A stretch of 64,000 bases of DNA from Bradyrhizobium nanningense (GCF_004114535.1 NZ_LBJC01000019.1:186001-250000), one strand, 5' to 3'. Numbered from the stretch's first letter, positions 47,967 through 57,468 are shown. A program made the numbers and translations. The notes: generated by a model from the sequence alone, not told the origin.

Positions 47967-48698
47967 TTAGGGCTGAAACGGCGAAAATGGCCCGGAATAG
48001 GTCTTCGCACGCGGCGCCGCATAGGGGCCGAGCCGGGAGGTCTTCAGCCCCAGCCGCACCAGCGATTCCGCCAGCGTCACCGCCGCCGCGACGCCATCGA
48101 TCACGGGCAGGCCGTGCGTGGCGGCGAGCTCGGCGGCGAGATCGGCCATGCCGGCGCAGCCGAGCACGATGGCTTCGGCGCGGTCGTCACGGACCGCAGC
48201 CGTGATCTCCGCGGAGATCTTGCCGAGCGCATCGCTGTTGCGCTCTTCCAGCGCCAGCACCGGCACCTCGGCGGCGCGGACGCGGGCGCAGCGATCGGCG
48301 AGGCCGTATTTCCGCAAATTGTGCTCGATCGGCACGATCGAGACACCGAGCGTCGTCACCACGGCAAAGCGCGCCGCGATCAGGCTCGCCATGTGGAAGC
48401 CGGCCTCGCCGATGCCGATCACCGGCGCTTTGGCGACGGCGCGGGCGGCATCTAGGCCGGTGTCGTCGAAGCAGGCGATGATGTGCGCCTCCGCGCCATC
48501 GCGGTCGGCCTCGCGGATGCAGCCGAGCATGCCGGGCACGGCGAAGGCTTCGTCGTAAAATCCCTCGATCGAGACTGGACCCATCGTCGGCTGCCGCGCG
48601 TCGATCACCGTGCCGGGCAGGGCGACCGCGCGCACGGCAGCGGCGATCTTCGCCGTCATCGACGCGGTGGTGTTGGGATTGACGACGTGCAGCCGCAT
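47967..48698 (-). CDS. Aspartate/glutamate racemase family protein (hydantoin racemase-like)
   Basis: A 243-residue cofactor-independent racemase with two catalytic cysteines, C76 in IIACFDDTG and C181 in VLGCAGMADL. The start MRLHVVNPNTTASMT is typical of the hydantoin/allantoin racemase and maleate isomerase-like branch. ATG 48698 is chosen over a TTG at 48710. It is the last gene of the ABC transporter operon, 36 bases after the second permease, suggesting that the imported compound or a product of it is racemised. Confidence 0.88.
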   Translation of the reverse strand: MRLHVVNPNTTASMTAKIAAAVRAVALPGTVIDARQPTMGPVSIEGFYDEAFAVPGMLGCIREADRDGAEAHIIACFDDTGLDAARAVAKAPVIGIGEAGFHMASLIAARFAVVTTLGVSIVPIEHNLRKYGLADRCARVRAAEVPVLALEERNSDALGKISAEITAAVRDDRAEAIVLGCAGMADLAAELAATHGLPVIDGVAAAVTLAESLVRLGLKTSRLGPYAAPRAKTYSGPFSPFQP

Positions 48699-48734
48699 CG
48701 GATCAGACAAGTCCCTCGTCAGACAAGCCGGTTC

Positions 48735-49613
48735 TTAGACGAGTCCTTGGCCGGCGTCCGAACCCTTGGCCGCCTGCCGTTTGTTGAGCATGTGGATGGT
48801 GCCAAGCGCAAGGGTGATCACCGTGAACGAGACGGCCGAGATCACGGTCCCGAGCGCATAGATGTCGGGGTTCGTCACCGTGGTGGTGAGGCCCTGCAGA
48901 TCCAGCGGCAATGTATTCACCGCCCCGATCGCCTGGCTGGAACGGGCGAGCTCGTCCCAGGATAGCGTGAAGCCGAACAGACCGATGCCGATCACCGACG
49001 GCAGGATGATCGGCAGCACGACATGGCGGAACGTCTGCCATGGTGTGGCGCCGAGATCGCGCGCGGCTTCCTCGAGGCGCGGGTCGAAGCGATTGAAGAT
49101 CGCGAACATGATGAGCAGACCGAACGGCAGCGTCCAGGTCAGATGCGCACCGAGACCTGAGGTGAGCAGGCCCATCGAGGTCTCGAAATTCTCGTTGAAG
49201 TAGCTCTTGATCAGATCGTCGATGATGCGGAATTCAAGCGAGATGCCGAGCGAAGTGATGATCGAAGGAACGATCAGGCTCGCGATCGCCGAGTAGAACA
49301 GGATGCTTTGCGCGCTGAACTTCCTGCGGAAGGCCATGCCGGCGGCGACCGACAGCACGACGGTGACGATCATCACGATGATGCCGAGCAGCAGCGAGCG
49401 GCGGAAGGCCGCGCCGAGATCGACGATGCCGGTGCCCTGGAACAGTTTTGCGATCCAGAAGGTCGACACGCCGTTCATCGGGAAGGTGAGGCCGCCCTGT
49501 GGTCCCTGGAACGACAGCACGTAGATCGCGATCATCGGGCCATAGAGGAACAGCACATAGGCCGCGAAGAAGGTCGCGAGCACGTAGAAAGAGCGTGAGC
49601 GTCCTTCCTTCAT
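48735..49613 (-). CDS. ABC transporter permease, spermidine/putrescine PotC-like
   Basis: A 292-residue inner-membrane permease with six helices. The EAA loop is LEEAARDLGATPWQTFRHVVLP near residues 180-200. Start is 3 bases after the PotB-like stop, so the two permeases are translated together. Together with the SBP and ATPase it forms an importer of the polyamine/opine/iron class (PotABCD type). Confidence 0.92.
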   Translation of the reverse strand: MKEGRSRSFYVLATFFAAYVLFLYGPMIAIYVLSFQGPQGGLTFPMNGVSTFWIAKLFQGTGIVDLGAAFRRSLLLGIIVMIVTVVLSVAAGMAFRRKFSAQSILFYSAIASLIVPSIITSLGISLEFRIIDDLIKSYFNENFETSMGLLTSGLGAHLTWTLPFGLLIMFAIFNRFDPRLEEAARDLGATPWQTFRHVVLPIILPSVIGIGLFGFTLSWDELARSSQAIGAVNTLPLDLQGLTTTVTNPDIYALGTVISAVSFTVITLALGTIHMLNKRQAAKGSDAGQGLV

Positions 49614-49616
49614 GCT

Positions 49617-50570
49617 CTAGAGCTCCTTCTTGATGTCGACGATGCGCGACATCATGGTGATGATCAGGAAGGTGATGGCGAGCAGGATCACGGCGTTGGC
49701 TGCCGCCGCCGGGAACTGCAGCGCGTTGACCCGCGTTTCGATGATCTTGCCGGCCGCCGCGATCTGCTGGCCGCCCATCACGCCGATAGTGATGAAATCG
49801 CCCATCACGATGGTGATGACGAAGATCGAGCCGATCACGATGCCCGGCTTGGCGAGCGGTATGATGACGTTGACCAGCGTCTGGAAGCCGGTGGCGCCGG
49901 CGTCATAGGCGGCCTCGATCAGCGACTTGTCGATGCGCACCATCGAATTGAAGATCGGCACCACCATGAAGAAGGTGAAGAGGTGGACCAGCGCCAGCAC
50001 CACGGAGAATTCGGAGAACAGCAGCCATTCCAGCGGATGGTTGATCAGGCCCGTCTTGACCAGGCCGGAATTGACGAGGCCGTTGCGCCCGAGCAGCGGA
50101 ATCCAGGCGATCATGCGGATCACGTTGGAGGTCCAGAACGGGATCGTGCAGAGCAGCGACAATCCCATCTGCCAGGTCTTGGACTTGACGTGGAAGGCGA
50201 GGAAATAGGCAACCCAGAAGCCGATGAACAGCGTGATCGTCCAGACCATGAAGCACAGCTTCAGCGTCTTCAGATAGGTCTTGCCGATCGTGCAGAGATC
50301 GGGGAGCTGCGCGATGCAGCCTTCAAACGTGTCGGTGTAGCCACGGCCCGAAAGGGCCGGCAGCAACTGGTATTCGTTGTAGTCCCAGAACGAGACGATG
50401 ACGACGAAGACGAGCGGAATGAGGAAGAAGGCGAGAAACACCAGCATCATCGGCCCGGCCTGAAGCCAGGAGATGAAGGACGGCGACAGGCGCGTCGGTT
50501 TCGCGGCGCGCGCTGTGCCTGACCCCGGGATCAGGCCCGGGGATGCCTGTTGCAGGACTTCTTCGGACAT
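49617..50570 (-). CDS. ABC transporter permease, spermidine/putrescine PotB-like
   Basis: A 317-residue permease. A proline-rich cytoplasmic N terminus precedes the first helix (PMMLVFLAFFLIPLVFVVIV near residues 42-61), and a long periplasmic loop holds two cysteines (EGCIAQLPDLC). The EAA loop is LIEAAYDAGATGFQTLVNVIIP. ATG 50570 lies 5 bases after the binding-protein stop; an in-frame codon at 50600 would overlap it. Confidence 0.92.
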   Translation of the reverse strand: MSEEVLQQASPGLIPGSGTARAAKPTRLSPSFISWLQAGPMMLVFLAFFLIPLVFVVIVSFWDYNEYQLLPALSGRGYTDTFEGCIAQLPDLCTIGKTYLKTLKLCFMVWTITLFIGFWVAYFLAFHVKSKTWQMGLSLLCTIPFWTSNVIRMIAWIPLLGRNGLVNSGLVKTGLINHPLEWLLFSEFSVVLALVHLFTFFMVVPIFNSMVRIDKSLIEAAYDAGATGFQTLVNVIIPLAKPGIVIGSIFVITIVMGDFITIGVMGGQQIAAAGKIIETRVNALQFPAAAANAVILLAITFLIITMMSRIVDIKKEL

Positions 50571-50575
50571 CTCAG

Positions 50576-51865
50576 CTACGCCGCGATGAACTCGTTCCAC
50601 TTGCGGACCATGTAGTCGTTCTCGTCCATCACGGCGTTCCAGCAGGCGACGCCGCCCATGCGGTCCTCATAGGAGCCGCCGTCGCGCACGGAGCCTGCCT
50701 TCTCCAGCAGCGAGCCGTCGGGCGCCTTGATGTCCTTCTCGGCCGGCTTGCCTTCCATCCAATAGGCCCATTCGTAGGGCTCCATATGCGCCTTCGCGGT
50801 GGAGAGCACGGCGGAATAGTAGCCCTGGCGATTCAGATAGGCACCGGCATAGCCTGACAGGAACCAGTTGACGAACTCATAGGCCCAGTCGAGCTTCGCA
50901 CCCGACACGCCCTTGGAGACGCAGAAACCGGAGGCCCAGGAACGGTAGCCTTCCTTCAGCGGCTGGAAGGTGCAGGCAATTCCCATCGAGCGCACCTTGG
51001 TCACCGCCGGCGACCACATCGACTGGATCACGGTCTCGCCCGAAGCCATCAGGTTGACGCTTTCGTTGAAGTCTTTCCAGAAGGCGCGGAACTGGCCGGC
51101 CTTCTTGGCCTCGGTCATCACCTTCATGGTGAGATCGATCTCGTCCTTGGTCATGTTGCCCTTGTCGGCATATTTGTACTTGCCGGTGGCTTCCACGACC
51201 ATCGCGGCGTCCATGATGCCGATTGAGGGGATGTTGAGGATCGAGGCCTTGCCCTTGAACTCGGGATTGAGCAGCTCGGACCAGGAGTTGATCGGCCGCT
51301 TGATTAGGTCGGGGCGGATGCCGAGCGTGTCGGCGTTGTAGACGGTCGGAATCAGCGTGACGAATTCGGTGGCCGACGTCGCGAACTTCTTGGAATCCTT
51401 GCCCTCGAGGTAAAGCACCTTCCACGGCGCGGTGCCCTGGCCGCCGATCTTCTTGCCGCCGGGCGTCTCGCCCTTGGTGAAAACAGGCGTGATGTTGTCG
51501 AACTCCTTGATCTTCCTGGCGTCGAGCGCGAGGATGTTGCCCGACGGCACGATCTTCTTCAGCGAGAAATATTCGGTGTCCAGCACGTCGAAGGAGTTCG
51601 GCTGGGTCATCACGCGCTTGGTGACGTCGTCCGTGGTCGCCGTGATGTATTCGATCTTGATGCCGGTGTCCTTCAGGCACTGCTTGGAGATATCGTCGCC
51701 CTCGTTCACGGCGGTGCCGAGATAGCGCAGCACCTTGGTCTCGGCCGACTTCACATAGGGAAAGCCGGTAATGGCGCCGGAGCCGGCGGCAAGGCCGGCA
51801 AGACTTGCGGTGCCCTTGAGCAGCGTACGGCGGCTGAGGCCGGTCTTCCTGGTCGTCTCGGTCAT
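50576..51865 (-). CDS. ABC transporter substrate-binding protein, PotD-like
   Basis: A 429-residue exported binding protein. The N terminus GLSRRTLLKGTASLAGLAAG has the twin-arginine SRRTLLK motif, so export by Tat is likely. The mature part is a type 2 periplasmic fold with WSELLNPEFKGKASILN, typical of the PotD/PotF group. ATG 51865 is chosen over a start at 51892. A conserved C-terminal WNAVMDENDYMVRKWNEF follows. Ligand unknown; polyamine, opine or amino-acid derivative are options. Confidence 0.92.
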   Translation of the reverse strand: MTETTRKTGLSRRTLLKGTASLAGLAAGSGAITGFPYVKSAETKVLRYLGTAVNEGDDISKQCLKDTGIKIEYITATTDDVTKRVMTQPNSFDVLDTEYFSLKKIVPSGNILALDARKIKEFDNITPVFTKGETPGGKKIGGQGTAPWKVLYLEGKDSKKFATSATEFVTLIPTVYNADTLGIRPDLIKRPINSWSELLNPEFKGKASILNIPSIGIMDAAMVVEATGKYKYADKGNMTKDEIDLTMKVMTEAKKAGQFRAFWKDFNESVNLMASGETVIQSMWSPAVTKVRSMGIACTFQPLKEGYRSWASGFCVSKGVSGAKLDWAYEFVNWFLSGYAGAYLNRQGYYSAVLSTAKAHMEPYEWAYWMEGKPAEKDIKAPDGSLLEKAGSVRDGGSYEDRMGGVACWNAVMDENDYMVRKWNEFIAA

Positions 51866-51910
51866 TTCCCTCACTCCTCTAGTGTTGCGCATTTTCCAAG
51901 ATGAAGGGCG

Positions 51911-52897
51911 CTATTGCAGGCGTTGCGCCTTGGCGGGATCCCAGGTGGCCAGCACGCGATCGCCCGGACGGAACGGGTGGACGTCGAAAGTGGCTTCGGG
52001 AACGTGGGAGAACAGGGCGGTGCCGTTGTCGAGCGTGAGCGAGACGGCGATGTAGGAGCCCTGGTACTCGGTCTGGGTCAGCAGCGCCGGCGCGCCGAAC
52101 GCGCCGTCAGCAAACGGCGCGATGCCGAGCTGATCGGCGCGCACGGCGATGAGCTTGCCGGCGTCGCTGAGCACGTTGTGGCCGCCGATGAAGCGCGCCA
52201 CGAATTCGGTGCGGGGATGGTGGAAAATGTCGCGGGCCGTTCCCTGCTGCTCGATCTTGCCGTGGTTCATCACCACGATGTGGTCGGCGAGCGCCATCGC
52301 CTCTTCCTGGCCGTGGGTGACCTGGATGAAGCTGATGCCGAGCTCGCGCTGCAATCGCTTCAGCTCGCCGCGCATCCTTACTCGCAGGAACGGATCGAGG
52401 GCAGAGAGCGGCTCGTCAAGCAGCAGGATCTGCGGCTCGGTGATCAGCGCGCGGGCGAGCGCGACGCGTTGCTGCTGGCCGCCGGAGAGCTGCGCGGGGA
52501 GGCGGCCCGCATATTGGCTCATCGCTACCAGCTCCAGCAGCTCGCCGGCGCGCCTGTGGCGCGTCGGCTTGTCGATGCCGCGCATCTTCAGGGCGAAAGC
52601 GACATTGTCGAGCACGGAGAGATGCGGAAACAGCGCGTAGGACTGGAACATCATCGCGGTGCCGCGCTCGGCCGGCGGCAGGTCGGTGACATTCTGGCTG
52701 CCCAGGATGATGTCGCCCTCGCTGACCGCCTCGTGGCCAGCGATCATACGCAGGGTCGAGGTCTTGCCGCAGCCGGACGGGCCGAGCAGGCAGCAATAGG
52801 TGCCGGCCGGGATCTTCAGATTGACGGTATCGACCGCCAGCGTCGTGTCATAGCGCTTGGTGACGGCGACCAGTTCGAGGGCGGCGGGAGTGGCCAT
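51911..52897 (-). CDS. ABC transporter ATP-binding protein, PotA-like
   Basis: A 328-residue ATPase. Walker A GPSGCGKTST is near residue 40, the Q-loop at FQSYALFPHL, the signature LSGGQQQRVALARAL and Walker B ILLLDEPLSALD follow. The C-terminal 90 residues form a TOBE_2 domain that regulates transport. It is the first gene of the operon, transcribed away from the GntR regulator gene at 53127. Confidence 0.94.
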   Translation of the reverse strand: MATPAALELVAVTKRYDTTLAVDTVNLKIPAGTYCCLLGPSGCGKTSTLRMIAGHEAVSEGDIILGSQNVTDLPPAERGTAMMFQSYALFPHLSVLDNVAFALKMRGIDKPTRHRRAGELLELVAMSQYAGRLPAQLSGGQQQRVALARALITEPQILLLDEPLSALDPFLRVRMRGELKRLQRELGISFIQVTHGQEEAMALADHIVVMNHGKIEQQGTARDIFHHPRTEFVARFIGGHNVLSDAGKLIAVRADQLGIAPFADGAFGAPALLTQTEYQGSYIAVSLTLDNGTALFSHVPEATFDVHPFRPGDRVLATWDPAKAQRLQ

Positions 52898-53061
52898 GGC
52901 GTGTCCAAGGAGGGGCGGTGCAGCCGCTCTCTCCGCAAGGTCCGTGCCAATCGCCGCTTTGCCAGCTGAATTTCGAAACTGTGCAGCGGAGTCAGATCGT
53001 TAGATCGAATCCGGCGGCTCTGTCCTGCCCGCCCTGTGCGGAGCCGTCTGCACACAAAACG

Positions 53062-53086
53062 GGCGAAGATTGTATAAACTTTCGCC
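53062..53086. promoter_or_regulatory. Candidate GntR-type operator
   Basis: GGCGAA (53062-53067) and TTCGCC (53081-53086) form a perfect 6-base inverted repeat around the AT-rich core GATTGTATAAACT. It lies in the divergent region between the ABC operon and the GntR gene, 41 bases before the regulator's start. The TTGTATAAA core resembles FadR-family operator cores. Confidence 0.45.
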
Positions 53087-53126
53087 TGTGATTGGATACA
53101 GCTGGTCGACTAACATTCGAAAGCGA

Positions 53127-53873
53127 ATGTCGTCGATCGAGCCCTCAAGCCCAACCCTCGAACCAATGGCCGCCAAGCCCCGCCCGAAATCCGACGCGCC
53201 CGATGCGAGCGATCGCGTCAGCCGCATCCGGGAGGGTGTGACCGCCGCGATCCTCGAGCATCGCCTGCTGCCGGGCACCAAGCTCGGCGAGGACGAGATC
53301 GGCGAGATCTACGGCGCGAGCCGCACGCTGGTCCGCACTGCGCTGCAGCAGCTCGCGCATGAGGGCATCGTCAACATCGAGAAGAACCGTGGCGCCTTCG
53401 TCGCGCGGCCGACGCCGGCCGATGCCCGCGAAGTGTTCGAGGCGCGCCGTCTGATCGAGCCCACCATCGTCGATCATGCCATCGATGCGGTGTCGCCGGA
53501 CTGGATCGATCGCCTCCAGCACCATCTTGCCGAGGAACGCCAAGCCGAGCTGCGCGGCGATGCCCGCGCCTCGGTGCGGCTCTCCGGAGAGTTTCACCGT
53601 CTCGTCGCCGAGATGAGCGGCCACAGCATCTATCTCGGCTTCCTGAAGGAGCTGATCGCGCGCTCCTCGCTCATCATCCTGCTCTATCGCCGCCACGACA
53701 CGCCGGCCTGCGGCACGGAGCACCATTCCGGCATCGTCGAGGCGATCCGCAAGCGCGACAAGCAAGCTGCCCGCGCGCAGATGCTGTCACACTTGACCGA
53801 TATCGAGGACGAGCTGTTCTTGAAGGAGCCCGCCGCCGACGAGCTGCGGCTCGCGGATGTGCTGGGCGCCTGA
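53127..53873 (+). CDS. GntR family transcriptional regulator (FadR subfamily, FCD domain)
   Basis: A 248-residue regulator. A winged helix-turn-helix spans about residues 30-95 (EDEIGEIYGASRTLVRTALQ, then GIVNIEKNRGAFV). The FCD ligand-binding domain follows with FEARRLIEPTIVD, the SGEFHRLVAEMSG histidine and HSGIVEAI-type metal-binding histidines. ATG 53127 is used; ATG 53166 is also possible. It probably controls the divergent ABC-racemase operon in response to its substrate. Confidence 0.9.
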   Translation: MSSIEPSSPTLEPMAAKPRPKSDAPDASDRVSRIREGVTAAILEHRLLPGTKLGEDEIGEIYGASRTLVRTALQQLAHEGIVNIEKNRGAFVARPTPADAREVFEARRLIEPTIVDHAIDAVSPDWIDRLQHHLAEERQAELRGDARASVRLSGEFHRLVAEMSGHSIYLGFLKELIARSSLIILLYRRHDTPACGTEHHSGIVEAIRKRDKQAARAQMLSHLTDIEDELFLKEPAADELRLADVLGA

Positions 53874-53878
53874 TCCGG

Positions 53879-54106
53879 TCAGTGACTGAGCTCGCGTTCT
53901 GCGGCGAGCTGCCCGTCCGGGGTGATCTCGTAGTCGCCGTCTCGCTTCGTCATCCATCCTGACCTGACCATCTCCCGTGCGAGCTGCACCGAGCAGATCG
54001 GATGATTGCCTCCTGGGTAATACAGCCTGTCATTTCGCACCAGCAAGTGGCCGTACAATTGGGCGTGACGTAATGCCCTGCGCATCCCGGGTGATGGATT
54101 TGTCAT
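53879..54106 (-). CDS. Conserved hypothetical small protein
   Basis: A 75-residue basic protein (MTNPSPGMRRALRHAQLYGH) with GGNHPICSVQLAREMVRSGW and a C-terminal GDYEITPDGQLAAERE, a pattern typical of small winged-helix-like rhizobial proteins. It has no signal peptide. It converges on the GntR gene with 5 bases between them. Real coding is supported by even composition and clean ends; function is not known. Confidence 0.65.
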   Translation of the reverse strand: MTNPSPGMRRALRHAQLYGHLLVRNDRLYYPGGNHPICSVQLAREMVRSGWMTKRDGDYEITPDGQLAAERELSH

Positions 54107-54238
54107 GCCGGTTCAACCGCGAGCGCGACGAAGGTTCCTAATTCAATGCCGAGTCCCAACGGCATTTCCGCTCGCCGACCGCCCGCGAGGAACCCTGATC
54201 TTGTCGCGTCGTTTGTTCGTGCGTGAGGAGGCGTTGTC

Positions 54239-55786
54239 ATGAACGTACGGGATGAGCACACCCGATCGCTCTGGATGGATGTTTCGGTCGCGGAGGCGCC
54301 GGCACTATCCGGGACGATAGGCACGGATGTCGTCGTTATCGGCGCCGGAATTGCCGGGCTATCGGTCGCCTATGAGCTGGCCTGCCATGGACGCTCGGTC
54401 GTGGTGCTGGACCGCGGCAGCATCGGCAGCGGGATGACGGCGCGCACCACCGCGCATTTGGCCACCGCACTCGACGATGGTTACGATGCCTTGGTGAAGG
54501 TACGTGGCCTCGACTGTGCGCGGCGCTGCTATCAGAGCGTCGCCGCCGCGATCGATCGCGCCGAGGCCATCCAGCAAGCCGAGCACATCGATTGCGATTT
54601 CAGGCGCCTCGATGGTTACTGGGTGCTGGCACCCGAAACGTCAGCATCCGAGCTGGACGACGAATTGGATTGCTGCCGCAAGCTCGGGATTCCCGTCGAA
54701 AATTGCGTCGATCCAACCCCGTTCCATGCCAGGGGGCAGGTGCGTTCGCTGCGCTTTGCCGGCCAGGCACGTCTGCACCCGACCAAATACCTCGCGGGTC
54801 TGGCGGGCGCGCTGAAGCGCCGCGGGGCGCAGCTCTACGCCGACACCTGTGTCGAGAGTATCCGCGAGCAGCATGGCGACATGGTCGTGACGACCGCCTC
54901 AGGCCACGAGGTCCACGCCACTGATGTGGTGGTTGCGACCAACTCGCCCGTCAACGTCGAGGTGGCGATCCACACCAAGCAGGCGCCTTACCGCACCTAT
55001 GCGCTCGCCGCGAAGATAGCGGCCGGCGCGCTGCAGGATGCGCTCTATTGGGATACGCTCGATCCTTATCACTATGTCCGGCTCCAGCCGTTCTCCGATG
55101 ATGAGGACATCGTGATCGTCGGCGGAGAAGATCATAAATCGGGTGAAGCGAACGACGGCGCGCAGCGCCTCGATGCGCTCGAGCGCTGGGCGCGCGAGCG
55201 CCTGCCGGATTTGCGCGAGGTTACCCATCGGTGGTCCGGCCAGGTGCTGGAGCCGGTCGATTTCGCCGGCTTCATCGGCCGCAGCCCCGACGAGGAGCAT
55301 GTCTTCATCGTCAGCGGCGATTCCGGGCAGGGGATCACCAACGGGCTCGTCGCCGGTCTATTGCTGACGGATCTGATCACGGCGGGCGCAGGCCCCTGGG
55401 AGGATCTCTACGCCCCGTCCCGCAAAATTCAGAGAAACATCAGTGAGTTCATCAGCGAGAACATCACGCCGCTGAAGAATTTTGCGGAATATCTGACCGC
55501 GAGCGAGATTACGAGCGTCGAACGGCTGCGCCCCGGCGAGGGGCGCCTCGTCCGCAGCGGTCTGAAGAAGATCGCGGCGTGCCGGGATCGCAACGGACAT
55601 TTGCATCTGCATTCGGCAAGCTGCACCCATCTCGGCTGCGTCGTGCACTGGAATGCACTGGAGCAGTGCTGGGACTGCCCGTGTCACGGGTCGCAGTTCG
55701 CGCCCGACGGCACCGCGCTCAATGGCCCCGCGGTGTCGCCGCTGGGCGAGATCGAGAAGCCCGCCAATCTCGAAGCCGCGGAGTGA
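54239..55786 (+). CDS. FAD-dependent oxidoreductase with C-terminal Rieske [2Fe-2S] domain
   Basis: A 515-residue two-domain protein. The N-terminal part is a DAO-type FAD fold with [18 protein letters not shown] near residue 30 and [14 protein letters not shown] near residue 365. The C-terminal 90 residues are a Rieske domain with cluster ligands C462 and H464 (CTHLGC) and C480 and H483 (CPCHGS). The ATG at 54239 follows GAGGAGG. Relatives are annotated as possible oxidases or demethylases; the electron acceptor is unknown. Confidence 0.93.
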   Translation: MNVRDEHTRSLWMDVSVAEAPALSGTIGTDVVVIGAGIAGLSVAYELACHGRSVVVLDRGSIGSGMTARTTAHLATALDDGYDALVKVRGLDCARRCYQSVAAAIDRAEAIQQAEHIDCDFRRLDGYWVLAPETSASELDDELDCCRKLGIPVENCVDPTPFHARGQVRSLRFAGQARLHPTKYLAGLAGALKRRGAQLYADTCVESIREQHGDMVVTTASGHEVHATDVVVATNSPVNVEVAIHTKQAPYRTYALAAKIAAGALQDALYWDTLDPYHYVRLQPFSDDEDIVIVGGEDHKSGEANDGAQRLDALERWARERLPDLREVTHRWSGQVLEPVDFAGFIGRSPDEEHVFIVSGDSGQGITNGLVAGLLLTDLITAGAGPWEDLYAPSRKIQRNISEFISENITPLKNFAEYLTASEITSVERLRPGEGRLVRSGLKKIAACRDRNGHLHLHSASCTHLGCVVHWNALEQCWDCPCHGSQFAPDGTALNGPAVSPLGEIEKPANLEAAE

Positions 55787-55829
55787 GGTGAGGCTGGAGG
55801 CCGCACTCCGCGAGATTCGGCTCTCATTC

Positions 55830-56366
55830 TCAAACCGCGCCGGTGAATTCACCCCGCGCCGGGTAGTCGTTCTTGATGACGAAGTTGAGCGCCTGAACCA
55901 TCTCACCGAAGTTCGGCCGCACGAAGGGCATCGACTGTACCGAGAGATAATAGATGGTCTTGTCGGGACGGATCAGGAAGACGCCCGGCTCGGAGAACAG
56001 CGCAGGCTCCTCAATGCCAATCGACGTCTTGCCGCGCGAGGCAGAAATGTAGAGGCCCCATTCGCGCGCTGTGGCAAGGCTCAGTCCATAGCCGAAGCGC
56101 AGCTCTGAAGCGCCGACCTTCTCGGCCATCGACCGCGCGCGCTCCGCGTTGTCGGAGCTGATCGCGATCGTCGTTACCCCGCGCTCGGCGAAGGCCGGCG
56201 TATGGCGCTCCAGCTCCTTGAGGTAGTTGGCGCAGATCGGGCAATGCAGGCCGCGGTAGAAGCAGATCAGCGTGAAACGCTGTGGCGCTTCATCGGCAAG
56301 ATCGAAGCGGCCGAGGCCGAGCGTTTCGACCGACAGATCCGGCGCCTTTTGTCGGGGCGTAAGCAT
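55830..56366 (-). CDS. Peroxiredoxin-like (AhpC/TSA) family protein
   Basis: A 178-residue thioredoxin-fold protein. CFYRGLHCPICANYL gives a CxxC with C42 and C45, in the peroxidatic position of the peroxiredoxin-like group. FTLICFYRG is the usual strand before it. AGGAG lies before the ATG at 56366. It is transcribed away from the AraC-type regulator at 56443 with a 76-base shared promoter region, so it is likely that regulator's target. It probably reduces peroxides or senses redox state. Confidence 0.9.
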   Translation of the reverse strand: MLTPRQKAPDLSVETLGLGRFDLADEAPQRFTLICFYRGLHCPICANYLKELERHTPAFAERGVTTIAISSDNAERARSMAEKVGASELRFGYGLSLATAREWGLYISASRGKTSIGIEEPALFSEPGVFLIRPDKTIYYLSVQSMPFVRPNFGEMVQALNFVIKNDYPARGEFTGAV

Positions 56367-56442
56367 GGGAACTCCTGTTGGGCAGATTGGCCAGCTCTCC
56401 GGCCGGTTGCGAGAACCAGCCCTCTCTGTCACACTCCAGGAT

Positions 56443-57315
56443 ATGAAACATCCAAGTTACATGATCGAAAGTCCTGAAAGGCCCAAGCGCGATCGCCTGG
56501 CTGCCTTCTTCGAAGCTTTTGACCTGTCAGTCGCAATGCTCTCGCCGGACGCCGTGGGTGCGGCGGCTAATCTCGTCGTGACCGGCCAGGCCGGCGTGGC
56601 CGAGCGGGTGGTCCTTTACGCCAGAGCCGACAGCCGGTCGGAGCCCAACTTGCTCGTCGCCGCAATAGTCGATTTCGGCGGCCCGGCGAACCCGTTGATG
56701 AATGCTCTGCCTGAAACGGTGGACATCGATCTCGACGGCCGCCCGACCTTGCAGGCCTTGGTCAGCACCTTCGTGACCGAGGGGTACGGCAATCGCTGCG
56801 GCCAGCGCGTCGCGCTGAACCGGCTCTGCGAGTTGATCGTGCTGCTGGTGCTGCGGGAGGCGATCGATGCGGGTACGACGAAGCCGGGTCTTCTTGCCGG
56901 CCTGTCGCATCCCGCTCTGCACCGGGCGATCGTGGCGATGCATGATGAGCCGGCAAGATCCTGGACCGTCGAGCAACTCGCCGAGATCAGCGGCATGTCG
57001 CGCAGCCGATTCATGGACGTCTTTCCCAGGATCCTCGGCACGACGCCCGCTGCCTATCTCAACGCTTGGCGCCTGATGCTAGGGCAACGGGAGCTGATGC
57101 GCGGCGAGCAGGTGAAGGCGGTGGCTCGTCATGTGGGTTTTGGCAGCGCTGCCGCATTCGCGCGGTCCTATTCGAGGCTGTTCGGCTCGCCTCCGATATC
57201 TGCGCGAGCTACGCGGCTGGCGGTCGGCGGCGGCGTATCGGATCTCACAAAGATGGTCGATCGGGGCAAGGGCAGCGAGCCAGCGTCGATCTTGCCTGCA
57301 AGCCTTGCAGATTAA
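56443..57315 (+). CDS. AraC family transcriptional regulator
   Basis: A 290-residue regulator of the cupin-N-terminal AraC type. A sensing domain covers about residues 15-150 (PDAVGAAANLVVTGQAG onward). Two helix-turn-helix motifs lie near residues 170-260: WTVEQLAEISGMSRSRFMDVF and VKAVARHVGFGSAAAFARSYS. The ATG at 56443 follows CCAGGA. It faces the peroxiredoxin-like gene, and relatives of this pair often answer electrophile or thiol stress. Confidence 0.9.
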   Translation: MKHPSYMIESPERPKRDRLAAFFEAFDLSVAMLSPDAVGAAANLVVTGQAGVAERVVLYARADSRSEPNLLVAAIVDFGGPANPLMNALPETVDIDLDGRPTLQALVSTFVTEGYGNRCGQRVALNRLCELIVLLVLREAIDAGTTKPGLLAGLSHPALHRAIVAMHDEPARSWTVEQLAEISGMSRSRFMDVFPRILGTTPAAYLNAWRLMLGQRELMRGEQVKAVARHVGFGSAAAFARSYSRLFGSPPISARATRLAVGGGVSDLTKMVDRGKGSEPASILPASLAD

Positions 57316-57359
57316 AGCGCGCCGCACCGCGTTCCGGGATACGACCCCTCAAAGAAGTT

Positions 57360-57389
57360 GCGCCCAGCCATTGGGGGATGGCTGGGCGC
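57360..57389. terminator. Perfect hairpin between convergent genes
   Basis: GCGCCCAGCCAT (57360-57371) pairs perfectly with ATGGCTGGGCGC (57378-57389) around a TGGGGG loop, 45 bases after the AraC-type gene stop. No T-run follows, so it may be a bidirectional or Rho-assisted terminator. Confidence 0.5.
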
Positions 57390-57468
57390 GCGCGAACCGG
57401 TCTGGGACGGGGAGGGGTGGGGATGTGACCGGATCGCGTAACTTGTCGTCTCGTTCCTAATCTCTTGC

